In this document: piece after piece, positions 47,506-58,550 of the stretch
How the letters are laid out: every line of letters starts with the position of its first letter
Position numbering within the stretch: position 1 is the first letter of the stretch
Assembly (NCBI GenBank): GCA_905221605.1
Contig: CAJNDS010002436.1
Span: 136,501 to 200,500 of the forward strand
Direction of reading: 5' to 3'
Length of the DNA: 64,000 nt
Source of the DNA: Symbiodinium natans
Taxonomy: Eukaryota > Sar > Dinophyceae > Suessiales > Symbiodiniaceae
Notes under the pieces: model-generated
What the model saw: only the letters and a program-made list of their open reading frames with translations
The model's database searches: none
What the model was told of the DNA's origin: nothing
Translations under genes and position numbers: made by a program

Positions 47506-49440
47506 TTCATTAGGACCTTGCAAACGCTACAAAGGTATTGACTTAAGCCCAACATGCCCATGGTGCCCCTGTATACTGCATCAAAATTTACTTAGCCCGC
47601 GAAAGCCCGCGCAAGTTCGGACAGTCTTGGGGGTGCAGGTTTCTCAGCAGTACAAACAGGGTACAAGCAGCTAAGTCAGCTCATGCTGAGCACAGTGAGA
47701 AAAAATGTGTGCGCGCATGATGGTGGTGGTGCTGTGGTGCTGATGGTGATGGCGGTGGTAGGCGTGGTGGGAGTAGGGTAGACTAGAGCGGGGGTCGTGC
47801 GGAGTGGAAGGGTGGGGGTGGGAGTTGCAGTGGGAGTTGGCCATTGTTCGGCGACCTGCCGATTGACCTGTTCGATACATCCGCGATAGCACTGAAGATA
47901 CCCTTGATCCAACTACGCATTAAGCTTCCACATGCACAAGTCAGGAGATCCGCGGGATCCTTTCCCACGGCTTCCGTGCTGAGGGGGCTGCTGCCTGGAG
48001 CTTCGTCCAGATTCACCAAACAAGTCTCAGCGTTTTGAACTGCTTCGGGCCCCACAACAACAAGCTCGCTTTCTTGTGTCAATGTACAACCCTGCCGGGT
48101 TCTGACCGCAAAAAGATTGCGATGTTCATGAACAAAAAATTACCAACTTTTCCCACCCCCTTCATGTTGTTCGAATTTTCTCCGCCCGTGCTTCGAACCC
48201 AGTTCAAGCCCGTGTCTCAGGGGTGCCCTCTCTGGCAAGGTCGGGCTGGCTCGCTACTTGATTCTCTCACGGTGTGGACAAGGCATGTGGGCGGCCAAAA
48301 CTTGCGACCCCGCTGTCTCAACTGCCTTGCCTTTGCTCACAAGGAGTCGTAGGTCTGTGGAGTTGGGAGTAGGTGTTGCTATTCGGGGTCCAGCCCGTTC
48401 GGGCGGAGCTTCCTGGGCGTAAGGTTTAAGGTTCACTGGGCGGAAAGGGATGCTTAGGGCTTGAGGAATTGGCATGCCATCAAGCCGCCAACGAAGCAAA
48501 GAGCACCGCCTTGTACAGCAAGACACTGCATCCTCGGCCTCCGCAAGCAGCGCTTAGAACCCTAAAGCCTGAAGCTCCAATCCCTCAGCCCTCGGCCCCT
48601 TGAACCTTCTCACGCACGATCTCAAATCTGAAGAAGAAGCAGGGCTCAGGAACCAAACCCCTTCAACCCTTTCAAGCGCTGAGCCCTGAGCCCAGTAGAC
48701 TGAACTCTGAACCCGACCCCCCGATTCTCGTTTCCACGAAAACTGTCCTTAGAAGGAGGCGTCATCAAGGGAGCTTCGGGGTAAACCCCGAACCCAAAAC
48801 GGGGTGTGGCGACCCGGGTACAGGGTCCGGGGCTTGAGAGCTTTGCACCGGATTGAAACTTGAGAGCTTCACAGCCCAGGACTTGCCGGGGGTTGCGAGG
48901 TGTGAGGGATGAGGATTGAGGGCTGAACTTTGGGCTTGGGGGTCTGCATTGTGCTTAACATTGTCTGGCTTGGGCTTTGGAGCTTTACTGGTTCCTAGTT
49001 TTTCCTTCGACCTTGGCTAGCCCGGACCAGAAAACCTAAACCGCTAAACTGGTGGAGGAATCGACTTTTGCTTGTTGATAGTTTGGGGTCAGTAAAAGCT
49101 GGGGAAGCAGGCTGCAAGGATTTAAACTTCCTCGACTCGGATCTACATATACCAGTCAACCAGCAACGTCAAGCACGTAACTCTTCATCGGTCTTTTTCA
49201 CGACAAGCTGCCGAAATCCTGCACTCATGCCCAAAAACCAACTCAAGGCTTCCAGGCACAGCTGGCTCGCCCCAGGGTTCTTCGAGGCGGCTTTGGGATT
49301 TCAAGGCTCGTTTCGCATCGGTTTTGCAGAGGAACCTCGCTTAGCGACATGGTCCTTGCATCGACTGCTCGACCAAAGTTGACTACAACAGTCTCCATTA
49401 GGAGTCATGTTCGACGATGTTGAAGGGCAAGCCACCGACG

Positions 49441-50757
49441 CTACGAATGCATAAACTGCCAAAGGAAGTAAACCATGGGGGAGATTGACAGCCCCGCACC
49501 CAGCATGGCATAGCAGATCGCACAGTAGCGGCTGGCTCCGCTCGGCTTGCAGATCACAATGTATGCCATGGCTGGTATGAGGAGGACGTTGAAGCTGGTG
49601 ATTGTGCAGCCCACCACGCTTTCCATGGCCTCTATCTGGTTCGCACAGTACATTGCCACTGCACTGAGGCACAGTATAATGGGCAACATGACCAGAGGGC
49701 CGGCACTTTCAGTGGGGCGCAACAATCCTAGCGCGCGTGCATAAGCATTGCCCAAAGGTCGCGCCAGTGGAACTGCATTTCCCAGCACTTTGATTGCCAT
49801 CCAGACACCCGCAATCACCTTGAGTTCACCTCCAATGTTGGCGATGATGTCAGGCTGAAGAGAGGGACCAAAAATGCCGTACGCCACGCTGCCAAAGCCA
49901 ATGGTCACAACCAAAAAAACTGTCCAGGCACCCAGGATTGCACGGCGGAGCTCCGCGTGGCTTCGCGTGCTGTGCAGCACGGTGCAAATCAACGGGTGCG
50001 TCCCGGCCGTGAAGAGGATCATCGCGAAGGAGGTGGGGATGTACTGTGGATCTGCAATGTAGGCCGTGTCCTCTGACCAGCGCACTGCCTGCCAACCGCT
50101 GTACACCAGAATGACCAAAATCGAAACTGACGCCAGCGATGACAGCAAGCCAATGTAGGCAAAGACACGGTCTGAGAAGGCAGACAGAAGCACACACAGG
50201 GCAGCACCGGCCATGATCGCGGTGCTTTCCGTGACTGGCAGCATTGCCCCCAAAGCTTTGCCAAGATTGATGGAGCAATTGCTGCTGTATGCTGCCAGCT
50301 CAGCCATGGCGACTGCCTGTGTCGCTGCAGCAAAGGCGGGGCCAAAGGCACTCCGGGCCAAATCCGAGTACTCGGGGAAGGGAGTTCCCCGAGAAACCAG
50401 TGTGACCAGTGCCTCCTGCAGCATCAAGGCAGTGTGCATGCAGAGCCCACCCGCCAGCATCATCAAAAAAGCTGCAGACCAGCCAACTCGAGCAAAGCAA
50501 AAGGGCAATGTCATCTGTGCCACGTTCAAGAGGAAGCTAACCAAGGTGAAGGTCGCCTCTATCCCTGTCATCAGCTTTGTGACAACGACGCGGGCGGCCC
50601 CCTTAGCTTCGAAGTCTTTTGCCGCATTGCTGAGTTCCACGTTGCCGTTCTTTGTACTCATCTCCATCGCTTGCATGATGTCATTGTTGACAGCGTGCGG
50701 GTCCACCACCGCTTTCGAACGCCGCCGTGGCCCAAGAAGGGGCTGCGTCAAAGCCAT
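49441..50757 (-). CDS. AAAP-family amino-acid transporter, intact, intronless (unit C)
   Basis: A 438-codon frame and the closest paralogue of the unit A gene. I count by hand about 54 residue differences over 437 aligned positions, many conservative and concentrated near the C-terminus and the fourth and ninth membrane segments. The N-terminal tail, the [16 protein letters not shown] first-helix motif and about 11 membrane segments are all kept. An upstream in-frame start at 50838 would add 27 residues, but unit A has a stop there. I therefore use the shared [10 protein letters not shown] start at 50757. An intact frame in two diverged copies, beside dead copies in D and B, suggests selection on both. 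Substrate and membrane are unknown. Confidence 0.88.
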   Translation of the reverse strand: MALTQPLLGPRRRSKAVVDPHAVNNDIMQAMEMSTKNGNVELSNAAKDFEAKGAARVVVTKLMTGIEATFTLVSFLLNVAQMTLPFCFARVGWSAAFLMMLAGGLCMHTALMLQEALVTLVSRGTPFPEYSDLARSAFGPAFAAATQAVAMAELAAYSSNCSINLGKALGAMLPVTESTAIMAGAALCVLLSAFSDRVFAYIGLLSSLASVSILVILVYSGWQAVRWSEDTAYIADPQYIPTSFAMILFTAGTHPLICTVLHSTRSHAELRRAILGAWTVFLVVTIGFGSVAYGIFGPSLQPDIIANIGGELKVIAGVWMAIKVLGNAVPLARPLGNAYARALGLLRPTESAGPLVMLPIILCLSAVAMYCANQIEAMESVVGCTITSFNVLLIPAMAYIVICKPSGASRYCAICYAMLGAGLSISPMVYFLWQFMHS

Positions 50758-51849
50758 GAGCGAAACGCGCCAGCCAGCCCTGGTCCTACGAACTCCGAGT
50801 TCGGGGTTTGCTGCAGGAACCCTGAAACCGTGAACCAATCATCCCTGAAACTTGGAGCCGCCTGGAGCGATTAACCGCGTCAAGATTCGGAAGATGGAGT
50901 GTATGGTGCTCTGATTCAAGGTTCTCTCGTTTCAACAGGTCTCTGAGTGTACAGGGTTCGAGGGTTGGCGGGGGTCTCTGAGGGCTCTGAGGGTTTGAGA
51001 GGGCAAGGGCCAGGCTCTGAAGGCCTAAACTTGGGTCTGTGAGGGATCTGGGGGCTTAGGCTTGTGTCTCTGAGGGCTCTGGGGCTTAGGCTGAATGTCT
51101 GCGGCTTCAAGGCGGACACAGCGTAGAGTAGATGCAGCCCTGCTGGTGTCAACTTCCAAAGCTAGCAAAGGATCAGCTGGGCCATGTCTACCGGAGCATG
51201 GTTTTCAGGATGTTGATAAGCAAGAGGAGACTGGTCGTGGGGTTCTCAGGATGGTTTGGGTCAGAGGGACCGAGCCTCCGGGCCACCGCGCCGAGGGTTC
51301 CAAACAGGAGCATGTGCAACCTCGGGCGGCCAACGGCTCATGCCAAAGGTTTTGGGTTCAAGGAGGGCTTGGAGAGTGGGCCTAAAGCTTTAGGACTCAT
51401 TTATGTGGCCTCTCGCCCCCCTCCTCCAACGGCAGAGAGGTACACGCAGGGGGTAGGCCCCCCCCCAAAAAAACAACCACAAACCATGACGACTTTAAAG
51501 ACCCCATAGGCCCCCAACAGTTGCATTCATCCACCTCCTGTATAAACCCTAGACCGTAAGCCCCAAACCCCAAAGCTCAAACTTCGCGGGTTCCTTGGGA
51601 AGTGAACTCCCAGGGCTGGTCATGAGAGCTCTGAGGAACTTTTGAAGGGGGTGAACTGCCAAGAGCCCTCTTCAGACTAAGCCCATATTACTCCCCATCC
51701 CCCCTTGCGGCTGAATGTGTTTGAAGCTTTGATCTATACAGGTGCTGAAGAACTATCTTTTTACTGATCTTTGCTCAGGATGTGTTCACTTCCAGGCGCT
51801 GCACGTCGAGTCCATCGTAGCAGCAGCAAGGGATATGTGGGCCTCTTGA

Positions 51850-53530
51850 AGGGAGTACGTGCGTCAGCTCCAGGAAGTCTTGTGGCTCGCTTTCCTTGTG
51901 CTACTTTGGGGAGGGACCGTACAGCCATCCTGGGGAGTTGTGGATTTCTGCTGGGTGATGTGCTCGGGACCGAAGCCAAGAACCAAAGAGGCTGCAGGAC
52001 TTTCCTGCTCGGCGTCCAACTACCAGTGATACGGCATTGCTGGCTATGCACAGGCACCATATGTTATAAGCTACGACATTCCAGATTGCAGACACCTTTT
52101 TGCGAAACCCAAGCCAACTGCGTTAATGATTGCAGGCGCTTACAAGCATCTTTGAAGAAAAGTTGCTTTGCAGGACTCTCTCTCTCTCTCTCTTACAAGT
52201 GCCGAAAGGGTCTGCACGAAGCTGTCGACCCAGCTCTGCTCACTCAACAGCCTGCACTACTACTCCTACGACACAGAGCAGCTTGCAGAGCATGGTGATA
52301 GGAGATGCTTTTCACGCTTCGCTACAGGTCGCGGGGGTTGGTCGTGTTTCATGCGTTTCGGCGAAAAGGGAGAAACGTTTCTCAACGGTCGACGCAGTGG
52401 CTGAAATCTGCTGACCACGCTTCGAGAGGCAGTGAAGATAGGCACACATGCATACTTATGGTTCCATGTCCAGTGTCGGGAGCCACTACAACCTGCCCCA
52501 TGATATCACCCCCCAACGAGCCCAAACAACCTGCAGCAACAAACCACAGCGGGGGGGGAGATGGGGGGGAGGGGGGGGGGTAGGGGTGGGGGAAGATGCA
52601 CCGTGTATCTATGTGCATTTGCATATACATATATATATATACACACATATATATGCATATATACATATATACACATACGCCTGTACATATACGTACGCAC
52701 ACGTGTGTATATATATGTATATATATATATATGTGTATATATAGTGTACAAATACACAGTAGTGTACTGTTGTGGTTATGTCTACGCTTTATGTTTCTAA
52801 CATAGCAGTATCAGTACAACTTGCATGCCCTGCCCATGTATACAACCTTCGGAGACACTTCCGTAACACTTTGTCCAATGGACCTTCTGCCCGTCACGAG
52901 GTCAGCATCTCGTTCAAAATGGCCCCAGAGGCGAAAATGCTCGCAGATCCCAAACTGGTGGTAGATCTCGAGCATATTTGCACAATGCGGATACTTCTTC
53001 AAATGGGATGTGTTCGGGATCCCAATCTGCTGCTGAGGCGTGCTGCACAAGGCACGTTGTCTCGGACATATAAGCTTGTGAGGTTGATGATCGGTGGTGC
53101 ATCCTCAGCAGGCTGCCTGCATGTTTCTTCCTTTAAACCTGAATTTTGCAGCGACAGAGCTCCGCACAGCAGCGAAAAGCTTTGCGTGGGGTTGCTCAGA
53201 TTGCGTGGGCTTGCGGCTAGAGACTGCCAGCTGGAAAGCGCTGAAGGACAAAGAGGCTTCTTTCTTCCTCGGGTTTGGTGAACGGACGACGCATCGGCCG
53301 TGGCTGTGGCTCTCTGGCCTGAAATCAATGCGTCAATATATCCCCTGAACTCTAAACCACAGCGATCACAGTCAGCTCAGCGAAACAGTGGCTCAGACCT
53401 GGGCGCGATCACTTCAAACTCGAAGCTCCGTGCAGTTGTTAGGTACACCAATGATCTGCATATACAGACACGCACACGCACACATTGGTGAACTTTCTAC
53501 AAACACATACACATGTGTCTACACATGCAC
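51850..53530. other. First part of the unit C insertion; microsatellites, no firm gene
   Basis: Includes a TC run at 52181-52194, a G-run region at 52550-52592 and an AT/CATA-rich tract at 52617-52745. At 52914-53075 on the minus strand a frame (DWDPEHIPFEEVSALCKYAR) looks somewhat protein-like, but I cannot name it or find splice partners. Confidence 0.45.
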
Positions 53531-53569
53531 ATGTGAAGGGCAATACATATGTACATATACGACTACATA

Positions 53570-53660
53570 TATACGTACATACATGCATGCATGCATGCAT
53601 ACGTACATACATACATACATACATACATACATGCATACATACATACGTATATATGTATAT
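53570..53660. repeat. (CATA)n / (CATG)n microsatellite
   Basis: Tetranucleotide tract that forms the outer left edge of the nested inverted repeat. The right edge (55650-56060) is CATATA-rich. Confidence 0.9.
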
Positions 53661-55645
53661 GCTCACCCCCCCCCCAATGGACCAACCGCGAAATGAAAAG
53701 GACAGGAAAAACTAGTTGTTTTTGTCGTGCTTTGTGTTTTCTTGCGTGTTTTGCCTTTTTTCTTGTGCTTTTTGTGCATTTCGTGCATTGTTGCACTTTT
53801 CTGGTGCTTTTTTGCACTTTTGCACTTTTGCACTTGTTTTGCTTTTTTGCTCTTTTGCACTTTTTTGGCTTTTTACACTTTTTTGGCTTTTCGCACTTTT
53901 GCACTTTCTTTTGGTTTTTGTTTTGCATTATTTTCATATGCTGTGCTTTTTTTCTATGCTTGTCTTATGCATAGAAATCCAAAAATCCAAAAATCCAAAG
54001 TTCTCCGGACAATCTCCCAGGAAACTTTGGATTTTTGGATTTTTGGATTTTTGGAGTTGTGGATTTTTGATGATTTTTATGATTTTTCACATTCGAGGTT
54101 GGCTCATATTCGTTCTCCTTTTTTTGAATGAAAGGAGGGCGACCATTCAAATGTACCCTTATCAGAATTTTAAATGCGTCCTACCTACTCGAAACGTAAC
54201 AGAGAAGGCCTATATGTGCAAATATCGACTTTTGCATTTGAAAGAAGCTGAAATATCCCTTTTTCAATAAGAACCATTCTGGGATCACAGTATCTGCTGT
54301 TTAAGAAGAAAGCCTATATCTCATGAACACCCTTTCTTTGCGATAACGATTTAGTTCTTCTGATTTTAATTCAAGCTCTTAATATTGCATTGCCCCCTGT
54401 GATTATTGCAGCAAAGCCTGCTCGAATCGCATTAACGTCTTAGCTACTCGATTGAAAACTGTATCAAAAAATCTAAGTAGCCTGTTCAAGAAGCCAATAA
54501 GGTTTTGAAAACATCCTACTCGAAAAGCCAACAAGAGGTTGAGCAGAAGAATTCAAGACAGTAATAGGGCTTGGGTCCAATACAGGGCTAGTGAACTGTC
54601 CCAATGGACCAACCGCGAAATGGAAAAGAAGTCCAAAAGTCCAAAATCCAAAAATCCAAAAACCCAAAAATCCAAAAATCCAAAAATCCAAAAATCCAAA
54701 AATCCAAAAATCCAAAAATCCAAAAATCCAAAAATCCAAAAATCCAAAGTTTCCTGGGAGATTGTCCGGAGAACTTTGGATTTTTGGATTTTTGGATTTT
54801 TGGATTTTTGGATTTTTGGATTTTTGGACTTTTGGAATTTTAGATTTTTGGGTTTTGTGTTTTTTCACTGTTATTTGTGTTTTTTTCATTCTTTTTCGTG
54901 CTTTTTTGCACTTTTTGCACTTTTTGCACTTCTTGCACTTTTTGCACTTTTTGCACTTTCTTGCCCCCTTTTCTCTTTTTTTTGCACTTTTTTTGCACTT
55001 TTTTTGCACTTTTTGCACTTGTTTGCACTTTCGCACTTTTTTTGTACTTTTTGCACTTTTTTGTGCTTTTTGCACTTTTTGGTGCTTTTTAATTTCGCAA
55101 TATTTTTGCAAATATTTGTCCTCTTGAATGTGCTTTTCCAATCCAAAAAATCCCAAAATCCCAAAATCCAAAAATCCAAAAACCCAAAAATCCAAAAATC
55201 CAAAGTTTCCTGGGAGATTGTCCGGAGAACTTTGGATTTTTGGATTTTTGGATTTTTGGACTTTTGGACTTTTGGATTTTTGGCTTTTTGGATTTTTTGG
55301 ATTCGGAAAGCACATTCAAGATGACAAATATTTGCAAAAATATTGCGCAATTAGAAAAAAGCACCAAAAAGTACAAAAAGTACAAAAAAGTGCAACAAGT
55401 GCAAAAAGTGCAAAAAAGTGCAACAAGTGCAAAACGTGCAAAAAAAACAGAGCAAAGCACAAAAGAACACACAAAGCACAAAAAATCACGAAAAAAACAC
55501 AAAAAATGCACAGGAAGCACAAAAAGCACAAAGAAGTGGACAGGGAAAGCATGGCAGGGTACAGTGTCTCGAGAACCTTGGACATGTCGATGTGGGTCCA
55601 TTGGGGTTAGAGGTTGGTCCATTGGGGGGGGGGGGGGGGGGCGAC
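53660..55645. repeat. Nested long inverted repeat built from short tandem units
   Basis: The outer arms are a C-run with 'ccaatggaccaacc' (53667-53688), matched by 'ggttggtccattggggg' with a G-run (55613-55640). A second direct copy of the left flank ('ccaatggaccaaccgcgaaa') is at 54601. Inside lie three hairpin modules centred near 54013, 54764 and 55222. Each has (ATCCAAAA)n and (TTTTGGAT)n arms around a 24-bp core starting 'tttcctgggagattgtcc'; the first is reversed relative to the others. TTTTGCAC-type arrays (53760-53935, 54895-55090) and their reverse (55370-55530) extend the arms. Open frames through it on both strands (KNPKIQKS, FGFLDFWI repeats) are products of the repeats, not proteins. 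Confidence 0.9.
54895..55530. repeat. Longest palindrome of the structure (arms ~300 bp)
   Basis: Centred near 55222. Beyond the octamer arms, unique sequence also pairs. 55080-55140 ('cgcaatatttttgcaaata', 'cttgaatgtgctttt') is the reverse complement of about 55305-55375 ('gcacattcaagatgacaaat', 'tgcaaaaatattgcgcaatt') with few mismatches. The TTTTGCAC arrays outside it then pair with GTGCAAAA arrays. Confidence 0.9.
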
Positions 55646-55649
55646 CATG

Positions 55650-55882
55650 TATATATGTATATACGTATCTACGTATATACATATATACCTTTATACATAT
55701 ATACATATACATATATACATATAAATAGACATACACATATATACATATATACATATATACATATATACATATATACATATATACATATATACATATATGC
55801 ATATATACATATATACATATATACATATATACCTATATACCTATATACATATATACATATATACGTATATACACACATATAG

Positions 55883-55913
<31 letters not shown>

Positions 55914-56160
55914 CGTATAAACATATACACATATATACGTATAAGCAGAGGTACATATGTTACATATACACATATATGCATACATATATATATATATATG
56001 TATGTATGTACATATACATACGTATATACGTATATATATATATATATATATGTATACTTTTCTTCAGATATATACATGTAGACATACATGTACATATATA
56101 TGTACAGATATGTGCATCTTACAGAAGTACATATGTGTACATGTATACATGTATACGTGT
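55650..56160. repeat. CATATA / ATAC-rich microsatellite tract
   Basis: About 500 bp of 'catatata' and 'tacatata' units with few interruptions. It is the right-hand outer part of the insertion in unit C. Confidence 0.9.
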
Positions 56161-58200
56161 GTACCTGCTGTATACATTTACGCGAAAAATCTGCTTTCAG
56201 AGGCCACCCCTTGAGAGAGGCCCCAGCGCCCCGCGGCTGCAGCAGCGTCGCGTCACCGGCCTTCTCCGGCTTTGGGAACAGCACCTCGCACAATCCCGAA
56301 ATGTCTGCGAAAGTTTCTTGCCCAGACCTCTTTCAACTGGAGCATGCACCTTGGAGAAGTGAAGGGAAGAAGGAAGGAAATGCACGAAGCTTTGCCGGGG
56401 TCGGTGCCATGGGCATCACGTTGTCCCAGTCCGACGTGATCATGTCGGAGCACGGCCTCGAGGATCAAGTTCGTCACTCCAATCCAACTCCCATCCCTTG
56501 TCTTTCGCTGTCTCGGCATCCACGCTTGAAGAGCCAGCCCGTGGTGCGCTCACGGTGCCAGCAGGTGCCACACCTCTACGAAGGGTTCTTGAAGCATTGA
56601 CAAGGTCGTGTGTGTATGTGTGCGACTCCTGAGCAGCGGAATCCCAGAAACACATGGGAAGACAACTGGTGACAACTCCCTTCTTAGAATAGAGTGCTCT
56701 GGAGCAACTTCCTGCCGTTTCCAGCAACTGTAAGGAAGCACTTGCTTTGATGCGTAGCAAAGATCAGATTCAGACCTTGGCTTGTCTGCCTTGAAGACAA
56801 CCGGTCTGGACATGTTGCTAACTCTAGAGGAGAAGCTGCTCCACTGAGGTTCCAGCCAGCCATCGATGCAGCCATACTTGATCTCCTGCGCATACTGCAC
56901 CGACTGAAGCATCGCTGTAACATGCTGAAACACCGTTTGCCAGAGATACACTAATGCACAGCAACCTACCTGCTAGCCACGAAAGCAGCAAAAAAGACAC
57001 ACCGACAGCGTGACATTCCTTGAATGCGCTACGTTCTGAATCCACCCGTCCCTGCCCAGAGCGAACTCCACGGCTGAGGACAGCCGTGCATTGCGGCCTC
57101 GACGACTGTGCTTTGGACATGGAAATACATGACTGTATATGCTGAAACCACTGATCATGCCACGTTTTCCGTTTGGGTGGCTGGCGGACAGTCGCAACCT
57201 TCTTATCCGGCATAATCACGACCTCTCATGACAAGCTATGATCGGATGTTTCAGGTGCAAGGACACATGCAAGCAAAAGCAACGACATGTATGCCCCGCA
57301 CAAGGTTGCACTTCATGCTGGAGTGGGCACGAACCAAGAACAAGGCCTACTCATGTATCATTTTACTTTTGAGGAATCTGGTATCTGGTATCAAGACGCA
57401 GGGTTCCCAAAGGTACCGCAACGCCGCAAGTCAAAATCAGAAAATTAGATATCCCAACTCGATCAGAATATACAAGGACTGCCGCGATGGCAGGCTGGCA
57501 TCACAATATGTAGGTACGACGAAGACTATACAAAAGTCCCCGAAAACCTACCAACACACCTATGTCCATGCGCGGAAACTATACAAAATCTCCGAAAAAA
57601 AAGCTATTTTACTTCTGAAGACATGACATGACTGAAACCCACATATCCAAGTTTTGGGGTTATAATACGTCATCGTTCTCATCATTCTCATCCGTCTGTT
57701 GCACGGTCCGCAACACCTGTGAGCCTCCCAGTTGGGGTCCTGCCTTGATCGGGCCGGAGCGGGTGTTGCGCACGAGAGTCAGGGTCACCCTTGGTAAGCA
57801 AGAAGCCCGGACTCAGGCTAGCATCTAAGCCGATCTAAGCTCGTCAAGTTCGTCTCGTTCCTACACGGGTGCTTTGAGGCCTCAAGCTCTGAGGCGCAGG
57901 AGTCGCTCGGGCAATGGCGAGTCGCCCTCAGACTCCCCCACCAACCTGCCAGGGCAAGGGAGGCAACTGCCGCCCTGCACCAGATACCCCCCCTCGCCTG
58001 CACAGCCAAAAAGGTGCATGCTCAGCGTGACTGAAGGCAATTCCACACAACCATAAAACTGATGTTGAACCCGAGCCAACGCGAGCGAGTTCAACTAAAC
58101 GTGAGTGAATTTGACTGAACGCCTTTGCACGACTCAAAGAGACCGAACGCGATTCAACGCGATCGAAAACGACTTGAACGTGAATGAACGCCGGTGGTGC

Positions 58201-58550
58201 TTAAGTGTGAAACAGCTGCCTTGCAATGTCCTCGACCTGAGCATCGACGGTCTCTGTTCCATTGACGCCAATAACCTTAGTGGCCAAGGGCTGTCAGCCA
58301 GGACAAATCAGGGCTCGAAGGCAAGGCGATTGTTCATGTGCCATCACATGTCTTGCTGCATCGGACGCACATGTTGCATCAGCGAGCAGGATCAGCCCGT
58401 CTCGTCCACCCAGCGAATCACACACAGAGCTTTCAGAAGTGCCACTTCTTCTGAACCCTCTGGGCCCTTGACTCTGTCGCCTTCTAGGATCCACATACCG
58501 GTATCTTCTTCCGTGATGCAGACTTTCCTCCAAGAAATTGCAGTGTGAGT
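58201..58550 (-). CDS. Last two exons of an unassigned gene
   Basis: Two coding-like pieces join in phase 0. Exon 58550-58410 (47 codons, after acceptor TACACAG) contains THTAISWRKVCITEEDTG and EEVALLKALCVIRW. A 119-bp intron follows, with GTGGAC donor and CTGACAG acceptor. Exon 58290-58201 (30 codons with stop) contains PLATKVIGVNGTETVDAQ, then EDIARQLFHT and TAA. Clean splice signals, phase agreement and acidic composition support a real gene end. I do not recognise the family. The 3' part of a nucleotide-binding enzyme is one guess, but I would not assert it. Part of the site (GCTGGGTGGACGAGACGGG) survives in unit B at 45497, where the rest is lost. Confidence 0.45.

Larger units (their letters stand above)
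40380..47700. repeat. Transporter segment, unit B (extended)
   Basis: Has all the landmarks of unit A: 40648 'gcgtcatcagggga', 40840-40940 3'-flank block, pseudogene, 43022 'gaatgtctgcggcttc', 43511 'gggcatcac', 44470 'agctatgatcggat', 44879 'gatcgggccggagcgggtg'. It continues past the end of unit A into 45464-47530, which matches unit C at 58380-60300 (for example 'aagaccatcatgagaggcgc' at 47306 and 60127). Confidence 0.85.

Noticed and set aside
54473-55324. Overlapping 260-280 codon frames on both strands (KNPKIQKS and FGFLDFWI repeats)
   Set aside because: They are translations of the mirrored octamer arrays. Both strands are open for the same reason, with no independent coding signal.
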